Source of the DNA: Syntrophaceae bacterium UBA5764
Lineage (GTDB): Bacteria > Desulfobacterota > Syntrophia > Syntrophales > Smithellaceae
Length of the DNA: 5,259 bases
NCBI GenBank assembly: GCA_002418825.1
Contig: DIEW01000069.1
Coordinates: 1-5,259 of the forward strand
Direction: 5' to 3'
The notes beneath the pieces are model-generated. The model was not told the origin of the DNA. It made no database searches and saw nothing but the letters and a program-made list of their open reading frames with translations. The translations under genes were made by a program, and so were the position numbers. Below, in pieces: positions 1 through 5,214 of this stretch. Position 1 is the first letter of the stretch. Each line of letters starts with the position of its first letter.

Positions 1-699
1 ATATTTGGCGCCGGCATCCTGCAGCGCGCGGGCGCGCCGCGCGATCTCTTTGGGCGGGAAAAACCGCATTTTCGCGCCTTCTATATGCGGATAGGTGCAG
101 TAGCTGCAGCGGAAAGGGCAACCTCTTTTGGTTTGCAGGTTAAGCATGCCTCCATAGGAAAGATAAAATTTTGTATGCGAGTTTTCCGGATCAAAGCGCC
201 TTTGAATTGTACTGTCCCAAGGCTGGTACTCGATTTCGGTAGTTTCTTTAGTAATGACGCCCGGTATTGATTTCACTTCTCGTTTGTTTTTCAGCGCGTC
301 GAGAAGCAGAGGCAATCTTTCGCCTTCTCCGGCAATGCCGTAATCAGCGTCAATGGCTTTTAAAAATTCCAGCGGAAAAACAGTGAAGCCGCTCCCGCCC
401 AAAATCAGCAGAGCCTTTGAATTTTTCCTGATTAGTTTGGCCATGTTCTGGTAATCCTCAAGATAATCCCGGCTGTTTATCGTATCAGTGTTGTCGATAT
501 TTCTTATCGACAATCCTACAATATCGGGCGAAAATTCTCTGATTAGCTGGCCGAGCAGATTTAAATCTGAAAATTCATTTAAATCTGCAATTTTTGTTTG
601 ATAGCCGGAATCGAGCGCGCCGGCCACGTAATCGAGTCCCAGTGGATACACGGGGTAGGGTACTTTCAAAGTGTTCGCTGAAATTAGCAGTACTTTCAT
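1..699 (-). CDS. B12-binding-type radical SAM protein, N-terminal 233 residues (runs off the window)
   Basis: The reading frame is open from an ATG at 699 to base 1 with no stop, so 233 residues are present and the C-terminus lies outside the window. Residues 1-140 look like the Rossmann-type cobalamin-binding domain common at the N-terminus of B12-dependent radical SAM enzymes: it begins MKVLLISAN, contains the PVYPLGLDYVAGAL segment, a DIVGLSIRN strand, ILGGSGFT near 99-106 and GIAGEGE near 121-127. The radical SAM domain begins about residue 183 with the cluster motif CPFRCSYC (Cys194, Cys198, Cys201), which binds a 4Fe-4S cluster and S-adenosylmethionine. The gene follows the ACP gene by 32 nt on the same strand and is probably co-transcribed. 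Only a weak ribosome site precedes the ATG, but an in-frame TAG just upstream leaves no earlier ATG, GTG or TTG. Known family members catalyse methyl transfers, ring formation and other radical reactions. The ACP neighbour suggests an acyl or lipid substrate, but this is inference. Confidence 0.9.
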   Translation of the reverse strand, partial: MKVLLISANTLKVPYPVYPLGLDYVAGALDSGYQTKIADLNEFSDLNLLGQLIREFSPDIVGLSIRNIDNTDTINSRDYLEDYQNMAKLIRKNSKALLILGGSGFTVFPLEFLKAIDADYGIAGEGERLPLLLDALKNKREVKSIPGVITKETTEIEYQPWDSTIQRRFDPENSHTKFYLSYGGMLNLQTKRGCPFRCSYCTYPHIEGAKMRFFPPKEIARRARALQDAGAKY

Positions 700-731
700 A
701 ATAAAGGCAAAATAATCGCCGCCGTTCTAAG

Positions 732-1004
732 CTAAGCTTTTTTGAGCCGGTTTTCGGAAATATGAGTGGCCAGTGTGCGGACAGATGCAAAAACTTTGGC
801 GCCCAATTCTTTATTCTCTATTTTGACGCCGTAGTCTTTTTCAATCATCATTACCAATTCCAACACATCAATGGAATCGATTCCCGTGTCTCCTCCCACC
901 AGGGGAGCGTCAGCTTCAATGTCTTCTGATGTGACATCCATTAAACCAAGTGTTTTGATTATTTTTACCTTAAGCTCATCGATTAAGTCTTCAATTTGAC
1001 CCAT
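732..1004 (-). CDS. Acyl carrier protein
   Basis: This 90-residue protein has the length and pattern of a stand-alone acyl carrier protein. The phosphopantetheine attachment motif is GIDSIDVLEL, with the modified serine at residue 44. Predicted helices I, II and III flank it, and the acidic recognition helix after Ser44 is present. The PLVGGDTGIDSIDVLEL stretch resembles carriers of dedicated secondary-lipid or polyene-type pathways more than the housekeeping AcpP (DSLD), though that is a judgement by eye. A Shine-Dalgarno GAGG lies 6 nt before the ATG (complement of 1011-1014). The gene sits 45 nt after the small membrane protein gene and 32 nt before the radical SAM gene, all on one strand. 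It would be activated by a phosphopantetheinyl transferase encoded elsewhere and would tether the acyl chain in the cytoplasm for the neighbouring enzymes. Confidence 0.93.
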   Translation of the reverse strand: MGQIEDLIDELKVKIIKTLGLMDVTSEDIEADAPLVGGDTGIDSIDVLELVMMIEKDYGVKIENKELGAKVFASVRTLATHISENRLKKA

Positions 1005-1022
1005 TTAACACCTCTTGCTTTT

Positions 1023-1049
1023 TCGACAGCGTTTTTCAACGCTTTTCGA
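1023..1049 (-). other. Intercistronic RNA hairpin with GAAA tetraloop
   Basis: The gap between the membrane protein gene and the ACP gene is nearly filled by an inverted repeat. AGCGTT (1028-1033) pairs perfectly with AACGCT (1038-1043), and TCGA (1023-1026) can pair with TCGA (1046-1049) across a small internal loop. Read on the minus strand, the four-base loop is GAAA, a stable GNRA tetraloop. No T-run follows on the minus strand, so this is not an intrinsic terminator. It could act as an mRNA processing or stability element ahead of the ACP cistron, which is inference. Confidence 0.5.
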
Positions 1050-1460
1050 TTATTTACTTTCGCCGGTTTCTGCGGTTTCTTGCTTCATATCGCCAATTTT
1101 ATTAATTTCATCTCCGAGTATTTTTTCCAGCAGAACTCTTGTAATCCAGGCAAACAGCGCCTTGATATGCTTGGCTCCCGCCATCTTAATCCCGACAATG
1201 AAAACCACCGTGGAAATGCCATATATCAGAGGTCCGCCAATAATGCCAATCAAAGGTTTTTTCGCCCACATGGAAACCGCGGCCATAAACACAACCGCAG
1301 GCAAACCTATTACATAGCTTAAAAAAATCATCAGTATGCCGATAACCATCGAAGGCGTCGGTTTTTCTTGGAAGATGCTCAAATCGGCTCGTGTGGCGAT
1401 TGCTGTCTTGCAATAATTTTTTTGGGCAAAATAACGGGCGGTTTTTTTCATTATGTGCAT
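1050..1460 (-). CDS. Small two-helix membrane protein of unknown function
   Basis: I do not recognise this 136-residue protein. The N-terminus (1-36) is basic and cytoplasm-like. A long hydrophobic segment at about 37-65 (SMVIGILMIFLSYVIGLPAV and onward) and a second at about 70-92 (glycine-rich, LIGIIGGPLIYGISTVVFIVG) should span the membrane, joined by a short WAKKP turn. Residues 100-115 form an amphipathic or weakly hydrophobic helix, and the tail (117-136) is hydrophilic and acidic. This gives a hairpin topology with both ends probably in the cytoplasm. An upstream in-frame TTG at 1490 is possible, but the ATG at 1460 has a GGAG six bases before it (complement of 1467-1470), so I chose that start. 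It is the first gene of the operon with the ACP and radical SAM genes. A membrane anchor or scaffold for the lipid pathway is possible but unproven. Confidence 0.8.
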   Translation of the reverse strand: MHIMKKTARYFAQKNYCKTAIATRADLSIFQEKPTPSMVIGILMIFLSYVIGLPAVVFMAAVSMWAKKPLIGIIGGPLIYGISTVVFIVGIKMAGAKHIKALFAWITRVLLEKILGDEINKIGDMKQETAETGESK

Positions 1461-1499
1461 TATTCGCTCCGGAAGGGGTTCCTGACCCAAGAATGCGAA

Positions 1500-1527
1500 A
1501 TCATAGCTTTATGAAAAAAAAATTCAA
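1500..1527 (-). promoter_or_regulatory. Putative sigma70 promoter of the membrane protein-ACP-radical SAM operon
   Basis: On the minus strand a TTGAAT -35 element (1527-1522) is followed after 16 bp by TATGAT (1505-1500), five of six matches to the -10 consensus. Transcription would start near 1493, leaving a leader of roughly 33 nt before the ATG at 1460. The spacer contains a long T-run. No other gene lies between it and the operon. This was read by eye and not tested. Confidence 0.55.
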
Positions 1528-1579
1528 CAAAAATTTGCACAAAAAAATTGCCGGATAAAATTAAGTAGTATTACCAAGC

Positions 1580-1596
1580 ATTATACGTTATATAAT
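1580..1596. repeat. Hyphenated dyad in the divergent intergenic region
   Basis: ATTATA (1580-1585) and TATAAT (1591-1596) form a perfect 6-bp inverted repeat separated by CGTTA. Each arm is a perfect -10 hexamer on its own strand. The dyad may simply be back-to-back promoter elements, or it may be a small operator for a regulator controlling hrb and possibly the opposite operon. AT-rich composition makes such repeats fairly likely by chance. Confidence 0.4.
1591..1596 (+). promoter_or_regulatory. Putative -10 element of the hrb-like gene
   Basis: A perfect TATAAT lies 31 bases before the ATG at 1628, which would put the transcript start near 1603 with a leader of about 25 nt carrying the strong ribosome site AAGGAG (1617-1622). 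No good -35 hexamer sits at 17 bp: the bases there are GTATTA (1568-1573). The promoter may therefore depend on an activator or be weak in the -35 region. Confidence 0.5.
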
Positions 1597-1627
1597 ACGA
1601 CAATTTTAAAAATAAAAAGGAGAAACA

Positions 1628-2323
1628 ATGAACAAAACAGCTTTCCATAAAATAAGCTATGGCTTATATATTATCACTTCCGGTCAGGACGGCAAATTCA
1701 ACGGACAGATTGCCAATTCCCTCTTTCAGGTAACTTCCAATCCGCCAACCGTCGCCGTCAGCATCAATAAAGAGAATTACACGCATGAGTTAATTACCGC
1801 CAGCCGTAAATTCGTTGTTTCTGTTTTATCTCAGGACACGCCAATGACTTTTATCGGCCTTTTTGGTTTTAAAAGTGGCCGTAGTGTTGATAAGCTCAAA
1901 GACATAAAAACAAAAACCGGTGTGACCGGTATACCGATTGTGCTGGATAATGTTTTAAGTTTTATCGAAGCAGAAGTGGAGAACGAGATGAGCTGCGGCA
2001 CGCACACGATATTCTTTGCCAAAGCTGTGGAGGCCGATATTATCGGCGAGGGGGAACCTTTGACTTACGCCTATTATCAAAGTGTCAAGGGAGGAAAATC
2101 CTCCCAAAACGCCCCTACCTATATACAGGACGAGCCAAAGGCAAAAACCACGTCAAAAGTATCTGCGCGCTATGTTTGTTCCATCTGCGGCTATATTTAT
2201 GATCCGGAAAAAGGTGATCCGGACGGCGGCATTGCTCCCGGCACGGCATTTGAAGATATACCTGATTCCTGGACTTGCCCTATCTGCGGCGCGGAGAAAG
2301 CAAAGTTTGAAAAAGAAAAATAG
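1628..2323 (+). CDS. hrb: Flavin reductase-rubredoxin fusion (high molecular weight rubredoxin, Hrb-like)
   Basis: This 231-residue protein joins two redox modules. Residues 1-155 form an FMN-binding split-barrel flavin reductase-like domain, recognisable from HKISYGLYIITS, NGQIANSLFQVTSNPPTVAV and SINKENYTHE. A linker of about 25 residues leads to a C-terminal rubredoxin (about 182-229) with both iron-binding knuckles, CSIC (Cys184, Cys187) and CPIC (Cys217, Cys220), plus the usual YDPEKGDPDGGIAPGTAFEDIPDSW core split around them. In Moorella the homologous Hrb carries electrons from NAD(P)H to the flavodiiron protein FprA for NO or O2 reduction in the cytoplasm. That role is known for the family and inferred here. 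The length matches the family. The start is set by AAGGAG five bases before the ATG. The gene is monocistronic by layout, divergent from the membrane protein operon and convergent with the transporter relic, which ends 6 nt away. No flavodiiron partner is in the window. Confidence 0.92.
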   Translation: MNKTAFHKISYGLYIITSGQDGKFNGQIANSLFQVTSNPPTVAVSINKENYTHELITASRKFVVSVLSQDTPMTFIGLFGFKSGRSVDKLKDIKTKTGVTGIPIVLDNVLSFIEAEVENEMSCGTHTIFFAKAVEADIIGEGEPLTYAYYQSVKGGKSSQNAPTYIQDEPKAKTTSKVSARYVCSICGYIYDPEKGDPDGGIAPGTAFEDIPDSWTCPICGAEKAKFEKEK

Positions 2324-2329
2324 GATTAT

Positions 2330-2595
2330 TTATTGCTGCCCGAGGATAATCAGATTGAGCGCTAAAAGCCAGCGGTGGCGCGTCGAGAAACGGTCGATAA
2401 ACGGCGTCCGGAGAAATTTCAGTGTCCAGGGGAGGGCAAGCAGTGGCGTAAAACCGATGGCGGAAAGAGAAACGCCGCAGTTGCGCAAAAACGGCGGCAA
2501 CGCTTTGCCGAGCAGGCCGGAAGGAGGCCCCTGCGCGAAATACAGCATCGCCAAAAGCCCAAAGAGCGGCGTATCGGACGGACTCTTTTATTCAT
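2330..2595 (-). pseudogene. Truncated and frameshifted AmpG-like MFS transporter remnant
   Basis: On the minus strand the frame read from 2587 down to the stop at 2330 encodes an MFS N-terminus: LFGLLAMLYFAQGPPSGLLG, then KALPPFLR, a GVSLSAIGF segment and ALPWTLKFLRTPFIDR, the loop typical of AmpG-like (PAT family) permeases. It then stops at LIILGQQ after about 87 residues, where full-length family members have about 400 or more. The natural start appears to be the ATG at 2595, but it is one frame off. Adding one A to the A4 run (complement of 2586-2589) would join MNK directly to the KSPSDTPLFGLL reading. The gene is therefore broken twice, by a frameshift at codon 4 and by loss of the C-terminal 80 percent. 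It begins 63 nt after the KAS III stop, so it was probably the third gene of that operon. A short TTG-started peptide (from 2554) could still be made but would not form a transporter. Confidence 0.75.
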
Positions 2596-2658
2596 AAAAA
2601 TGTTTTTGGAACATCAATTTTTTATACTTCACGGAGCTGGTGGCGCAGAAAGCAAAAT

Positions 2659-3801
2659 CTATATGACGGTAAAAAGAATATAGGCGACGGAAAAGCGGCC
2701 GCTTTCGGGAACGTAACAAAGAATTTTCTGGCCTTCTTTGAGTTTATCCGCATGAAAAATTTCCTCCAGCATCACGTAAATGGAGGCGGCGCCGGTATTG
2801 CCCTTGTAGGTGAGGTTGGTAAACCATCGTTCGTAAGGGATTTTAAAGTTTACTTCGACCATCGCGTCGTGAATTTTATCGCGGAAAAATTCCGAGGAGT
2901 AATGCGGCAGATACCAGTCAATTTCCTCCGGTTTGATTTTTCTTCTCTGCATGGTGCGGGTCAGCGCTTCGTTCACGGTGAGGCGTACCACATGGTCGCC
3001 AAGTATTTCCGTGTCCTGCTTGAGCGCCAGATAATTTTTGCTTACCGCTTCCTGTAGCGAGTCCAGCTCGCGCCAGCCGATAAATTTGCCCTCCGGCGTT
3101 TTCATGCCACCCGCGTACATGCAGACATTCATCTGCCCGGCATAGGAAACATGCTCAATCCAGTCCACGCGCAAAGATTTGCGCCCCGTGTTTTTCTTGC
3201 CGGAGAAGAAAATCGCGCCGCCGGCATCCGATAACATCCAGCGTAGAAAATCGGATTCGAAAGCCACTACCGGATGATTTTTAAAATCCGGATCGCCCGG
3301 CAGGTGCTCAAAAAAGTTGGAACGTATCAACGATGAGGCCAGCTCCGATGCTGTCGCCACGGCGTTTTCACTTAAGCCCAGCGCCACGTTGGCCCAGGCC
3401 GCTTTAAAAGAAGTGACACCGGACAGGCAAATACCGGAAGTGGAAATAACTTCACAGGGACCAATGCCCAATTCGCCTGCCACCATCAGGCCGTGCCCGG
3501 GCGCGATCACGTCGGCAATCGTGGTGCCGGAGCAAAGGCACTGGATGTCGTTTATCTTAAATCCTTCGTAGGGCTTCAATCTCTTTACAGCCTCGGCGGC
3601 GAGCCCCGCGTTGGTGTAGTTGAGCTTGCCGGTTTTACGGTCGATGGCGTAGTAGCGTTTCTGGATGCCGTTGTTTTTGAGCACCATGTTCTTGACGCGT
3701 GAGCGGTTTCCCTTGACCTTGCCCAGCACATCTTCAATTTCTGTATTATCTACCGGTTCGTTGGGTAAAAAAGTAGCGATGTCGTTTACGTAAACTTCCA
3801 C
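2659..3801 (-). CDS. KAS III-like 3-oxoacyl-ACP synthase
   Basis: This 380-residue protein is a thiolase-fold condensing enzyme of the FabH/KAS III group. The catalytic triad is visible in the expected order: Cys125 in TSGICLSG, His300 in WYLPHYSSEFF and Asn335 in YKGNTGAAS. The segment WMLSDAGGAIFFSG (about 189-201) matches the family's GDGAGA region, and the C-terminal ESGRFSVAYILF strand is typical. It is about 60 residues longer than housekeeping FabH (about 320), mainly between the Cys and His motifs, as in dedicated KAS III relatives of secondary lipid and polyketide pathways. Such enzymes condense an acyl-CoA or acyl-ACP with malonyl-ACP, or join two acyl chains; which applies here is not visible. 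The start is GTG, supported by AAGGAG (complement of 3812-3817) ten bases upstream; no ATG lies nearby. The gene follows the radical SAM gene by 18 nt in one operon. Confidence 0.9.
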   Translation of the reverse strand: MEVYVNDIATFLPNEPVDNTEIEDVLGKVKGNRSRVKNMVLKNNGIQKRYYAIDRKTGKLNYTNAGLAAEAVKRLKPYEGFKINDIQCLCSGTTIADVIAPGHGLMVAGELGIGPCEVISTSGICLSGVTSFKAAWANVALGLSENAVATASELASSLIRSNFFEHLPGDPDFKNHPVVAFESDFLRWMLSDAGGAIFFSGKKNTGRKSLRVDWIEHVSYAGQMNVCMYAGGMKTPEGKFIGWRELDSLQEAVSKNYLALKQDTEILGDHVVRLTVNEALTRTMQRRKIKPEEIDWYLPHYSSEFFRDKIHDAMVEVNFKIPYERWFTNLTYKGNTGAASIYVMLEEIFHADKLKEGQKILCYVPESGRFSVAYILFTVI

Positions 3802-3811
3802 GAAAATTCTT

Positions 3812-3817
3812 CTCCTT
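3812..3817 (-). promoter_or_regulatory. Ribosome binding site that fixes the GTG start of the KAS III-like gene
   Basis: The complement reads AAGGAG, a near-perfect Shine-Dalgarno, lying between the radical SAM stop codon (3820-3822) and the GTG at 3801 with 10 nt of spacing. The first downstream in-frame ATG is at codon 39, too late to preserve the N-terminal strand, so this site decides for the GTG. Confidence 0.8.
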
Positions 3818-3819
3818 TG

Positions 3820-5139
3820 TTACTGCGGCCGGTGCGGCTTTCCGTGCAGCCGTTTCATCAGGCCGGCGTAGGTCTGATAAAACACCTTCGCTGGCATTTT
3901 GGTGGCCGTCACGGCGTTGGTAAAGGTGTAATAATCAAGATCATCAATGATTATATCTTTTTTCATTGTTTTGTAAAGCTGCGTTCCCGGCAGCGGTGTC
4001 AAAACGGATATTACCGGCACTTCAATTTGATGCTTTAGGATAAAATTCTCCAGTTTTTTGAAATCGTCCTCCTCGTCGCGAGGCGAGGCGATAAAATCGC
4101 CGATAATGACGATGCCCAGCTTATGCAGTATTTCGATCGCCTGGCTGATTACCTGCCCTTGGTACTTTTTATTGTAGGAAGTAAGCCGCTCGTCGGAGAC
4201 ATCCTCAAAGCCGACTATTACCGCGTACAGGCCGGCGTCTTTCCAATTCTTTATCAGTTCGGGATGCTTGACGATAGTATCTGCGCGCACGTCGGCAAAG
4301 TATTTTTTGACGATGCCGGCACGAATGATTTTATCGCAAAGCTTCTGCGAATGACGCGCGTTGCCGAAAGTGTTGGCATCCACCAGGCGGATAAAAGAAG
4401 TATCACCCAAAAGAACGATATCGCGCACCACGGCGTCGGCTTCATAATTCAGATACTTGCCGCCGGCCATGTTGGGAATCGCGCAGAAAGAACATTTATG
4501 CGTGCAGCCGTAAGCGCTCAGCACAAAGCCCATGCGCAGGCCGAGCTGTTCCAGAAAGTACTGGTCACGGTATTTGGCTATCAGATCATAGCGCGGCGGT
4601 ATTTCGGGCATCAAATCGGTTTCATCATAATTGCGCATCAAGTAGGTGAGAGGTTTACCGGGCGTGGTTTTCGCAATCCCGGCGATGCCGTTTGATTTTT
4701 TACCCTCGGCGAGCTTTCCGATCAGCTGGGCAAAACTTTTTTTGCCCAGGCCGATGACAATATAATCAAAAGGCGGGCGGTTGAAATACTCTGGATTGTA
4801 GGTGGCGTGATTGCCGCCGATAACTACTGTTGCATCGCTTTTTTCTTTGACGTTTTCGGCCAGGCGGATAACGGTATTAGCCTCGCAGGTGACAGCGGTT
4901 AAGCCCACAACATCCGGCCGAAACTGATTGAATGCCGCCCAAAAAGCTTCTTCGCTTTCGCATTTCATGTCAAAAATCAGCACATCATGCTCGCGCAGAG
5001 GTCCGGCGAGCACTTGCAGGCTAAAAGGTTCTCCCTTGAAAAGCTGCTTGAGCGAAGTGATGCCGTATTCTTCCTCCGGTATGGAGCGGCCGCAGTTGGG
5101 AGGATTAACGAGCATGATTTTTAATTTAGGTTTGGCCAT
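3820..5139 (-). CDS. B12-binding-type radical SAM protein (complete)
   Basis: This 439-residue protein has an N-terminal cobalamin-binding-like domain (about 6-145) with the opening strand IMLVNPPN, the strand PDVVGLTAVT (75-84), VVIGGNHATYNPEYF (105-119) and DYIVIGLGKKSF (125-136). The classical DxHxxG cobalamin-ligand motif of methionine synthase is absent, as in many members of this radical SAM class. The radical SAM domain starts near 205, with the cluster motif CTHKCSFC (Cys212, Cys216, Cys219). Later features are FADVRADT (281-288), VGFEDVSDERL (309-319) and LTPLPGTQLY (380-389), typical of Elp3/MiaB-like barrels. A C-terminal helical tail ends the protein. It should be a cytoplasmic 4Fe-4S enzyme acting by a 5'-deoxyadenosyl radical, possibly with methylcobalamin. 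Its partner 18 nt downstream is the KAS III-like gene, so an acyl substrate is likely but inferred. The ATG at 5139 has only a weak GGGT-type ribosome site, and the gene starts 27 bp after the tRNA terminator. Confidence 0.92.
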   Translation of the reverse strand: MAKPKLKIMLVNPPNCGRSIPEEEYGITSLKQLFKGEPFSLQVLAGPLREHDVLIFDMKCESEEAFWAAFNQFRPDVVGLTAVTCEANTVIRLAENVKEKSDATVVIGGNHATYNPEYFNRPPFDYIVIGLGKKSFAQLIGKLAEGKKSNGIAGIAKTTPGKPLTYLMRNYDETDLMPEIPPRYDLIAKYRDQYFLEQLGLRMGFVLSAYGCTHKCSFCAIPNMAGGKYLNYEADAVVRDIVLLGDTSFIRLVDANTFGNARHSQKLCDKIIRAGIVKKYFADVRADTIVKHPELIKNWKDAGLYAVIVGFEDVSDERLTSYNKKYQGQVISQAIEILHKLGIVIIGDFIASPRDEEDDFKKLENFILKHQIEVPVISVLTPLPGTQLYKTMKKDIIIDDLDYYTFTNAVTATKMPAKVFYQTYAGLMKRLHGKPHRPQ

Positions 5140-5166
5140 GTGTTACCCAAAAAACATAAATGCGAC

Positions 5167-5203
5167 AAAAAAAGCCCTCTCTATTGAAAAAAATAAAGAG
5201 GGC
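5167..5203 (-). terminator. Intrinsic terminator of the tRNA-Phe transcript
   Basis: Read on the minus strand, GCCCTCTTTATT pairs with AATAGAGAGGGC (12 bp including one G-T wobble; hairpin 5174-5203) around a six-base loop TTTTTC, and is followed at once by seven T residues (complement of 5167-5173). It lies 11 nt after the tRNA 3' end. This is a classical Rho-independent terminator. It would also limit read-through into the radical SAM gene, whose start codon is only 27 bp further on. Confidence 0.9.
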
Positions 5204-5214
5204 CAAGAGTGTCA

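Noticed and set aside
996..1322. Plus-strand frames of about 100 codons opposite the membrane protein gene
   Set aside because: They are mirror frames of the membrane protein gene, which itself has an upstream promoter-like sequence, a ribosome site and operon context.
1461..1490. Earlier TTG start for the small membrane protein
   Set aside because: The ATG at 1460 has a GGAG at proper spacing, and that ribosome site lies inside the extended version. The added residues show no obvious structure.
2082..2597. 171-codon plus-strand frame overlapping the end of hrb and the following region
   Set aside because: It begins inside the hrb coding sequence in another frame, its product is rich in basic residues without any motif, and its second half is antisense to the clear MFS remnant.
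2600..2614. ATGTT-AACAT hairpin followed by T residues, considered as a terminator
   Set aside because: The stem is only five AT-rich base pairs and the spacing to the T-run is poor, so it is unlikely to terminate transcription.
2375..2683. 102-codon plus-strand frame
   Set aside because: Antisense to the MFS remnant and the KAS III C-terminus, with very basic low-information sequence.
4123..4695. 190-codon open frame on the plus strand
   Set aside because: It lies wholly antisense to the radical SAM gene, which has clear cluster and barrel motifs. The plus-strand product shows no recognisable domain and has no good ribosome site.
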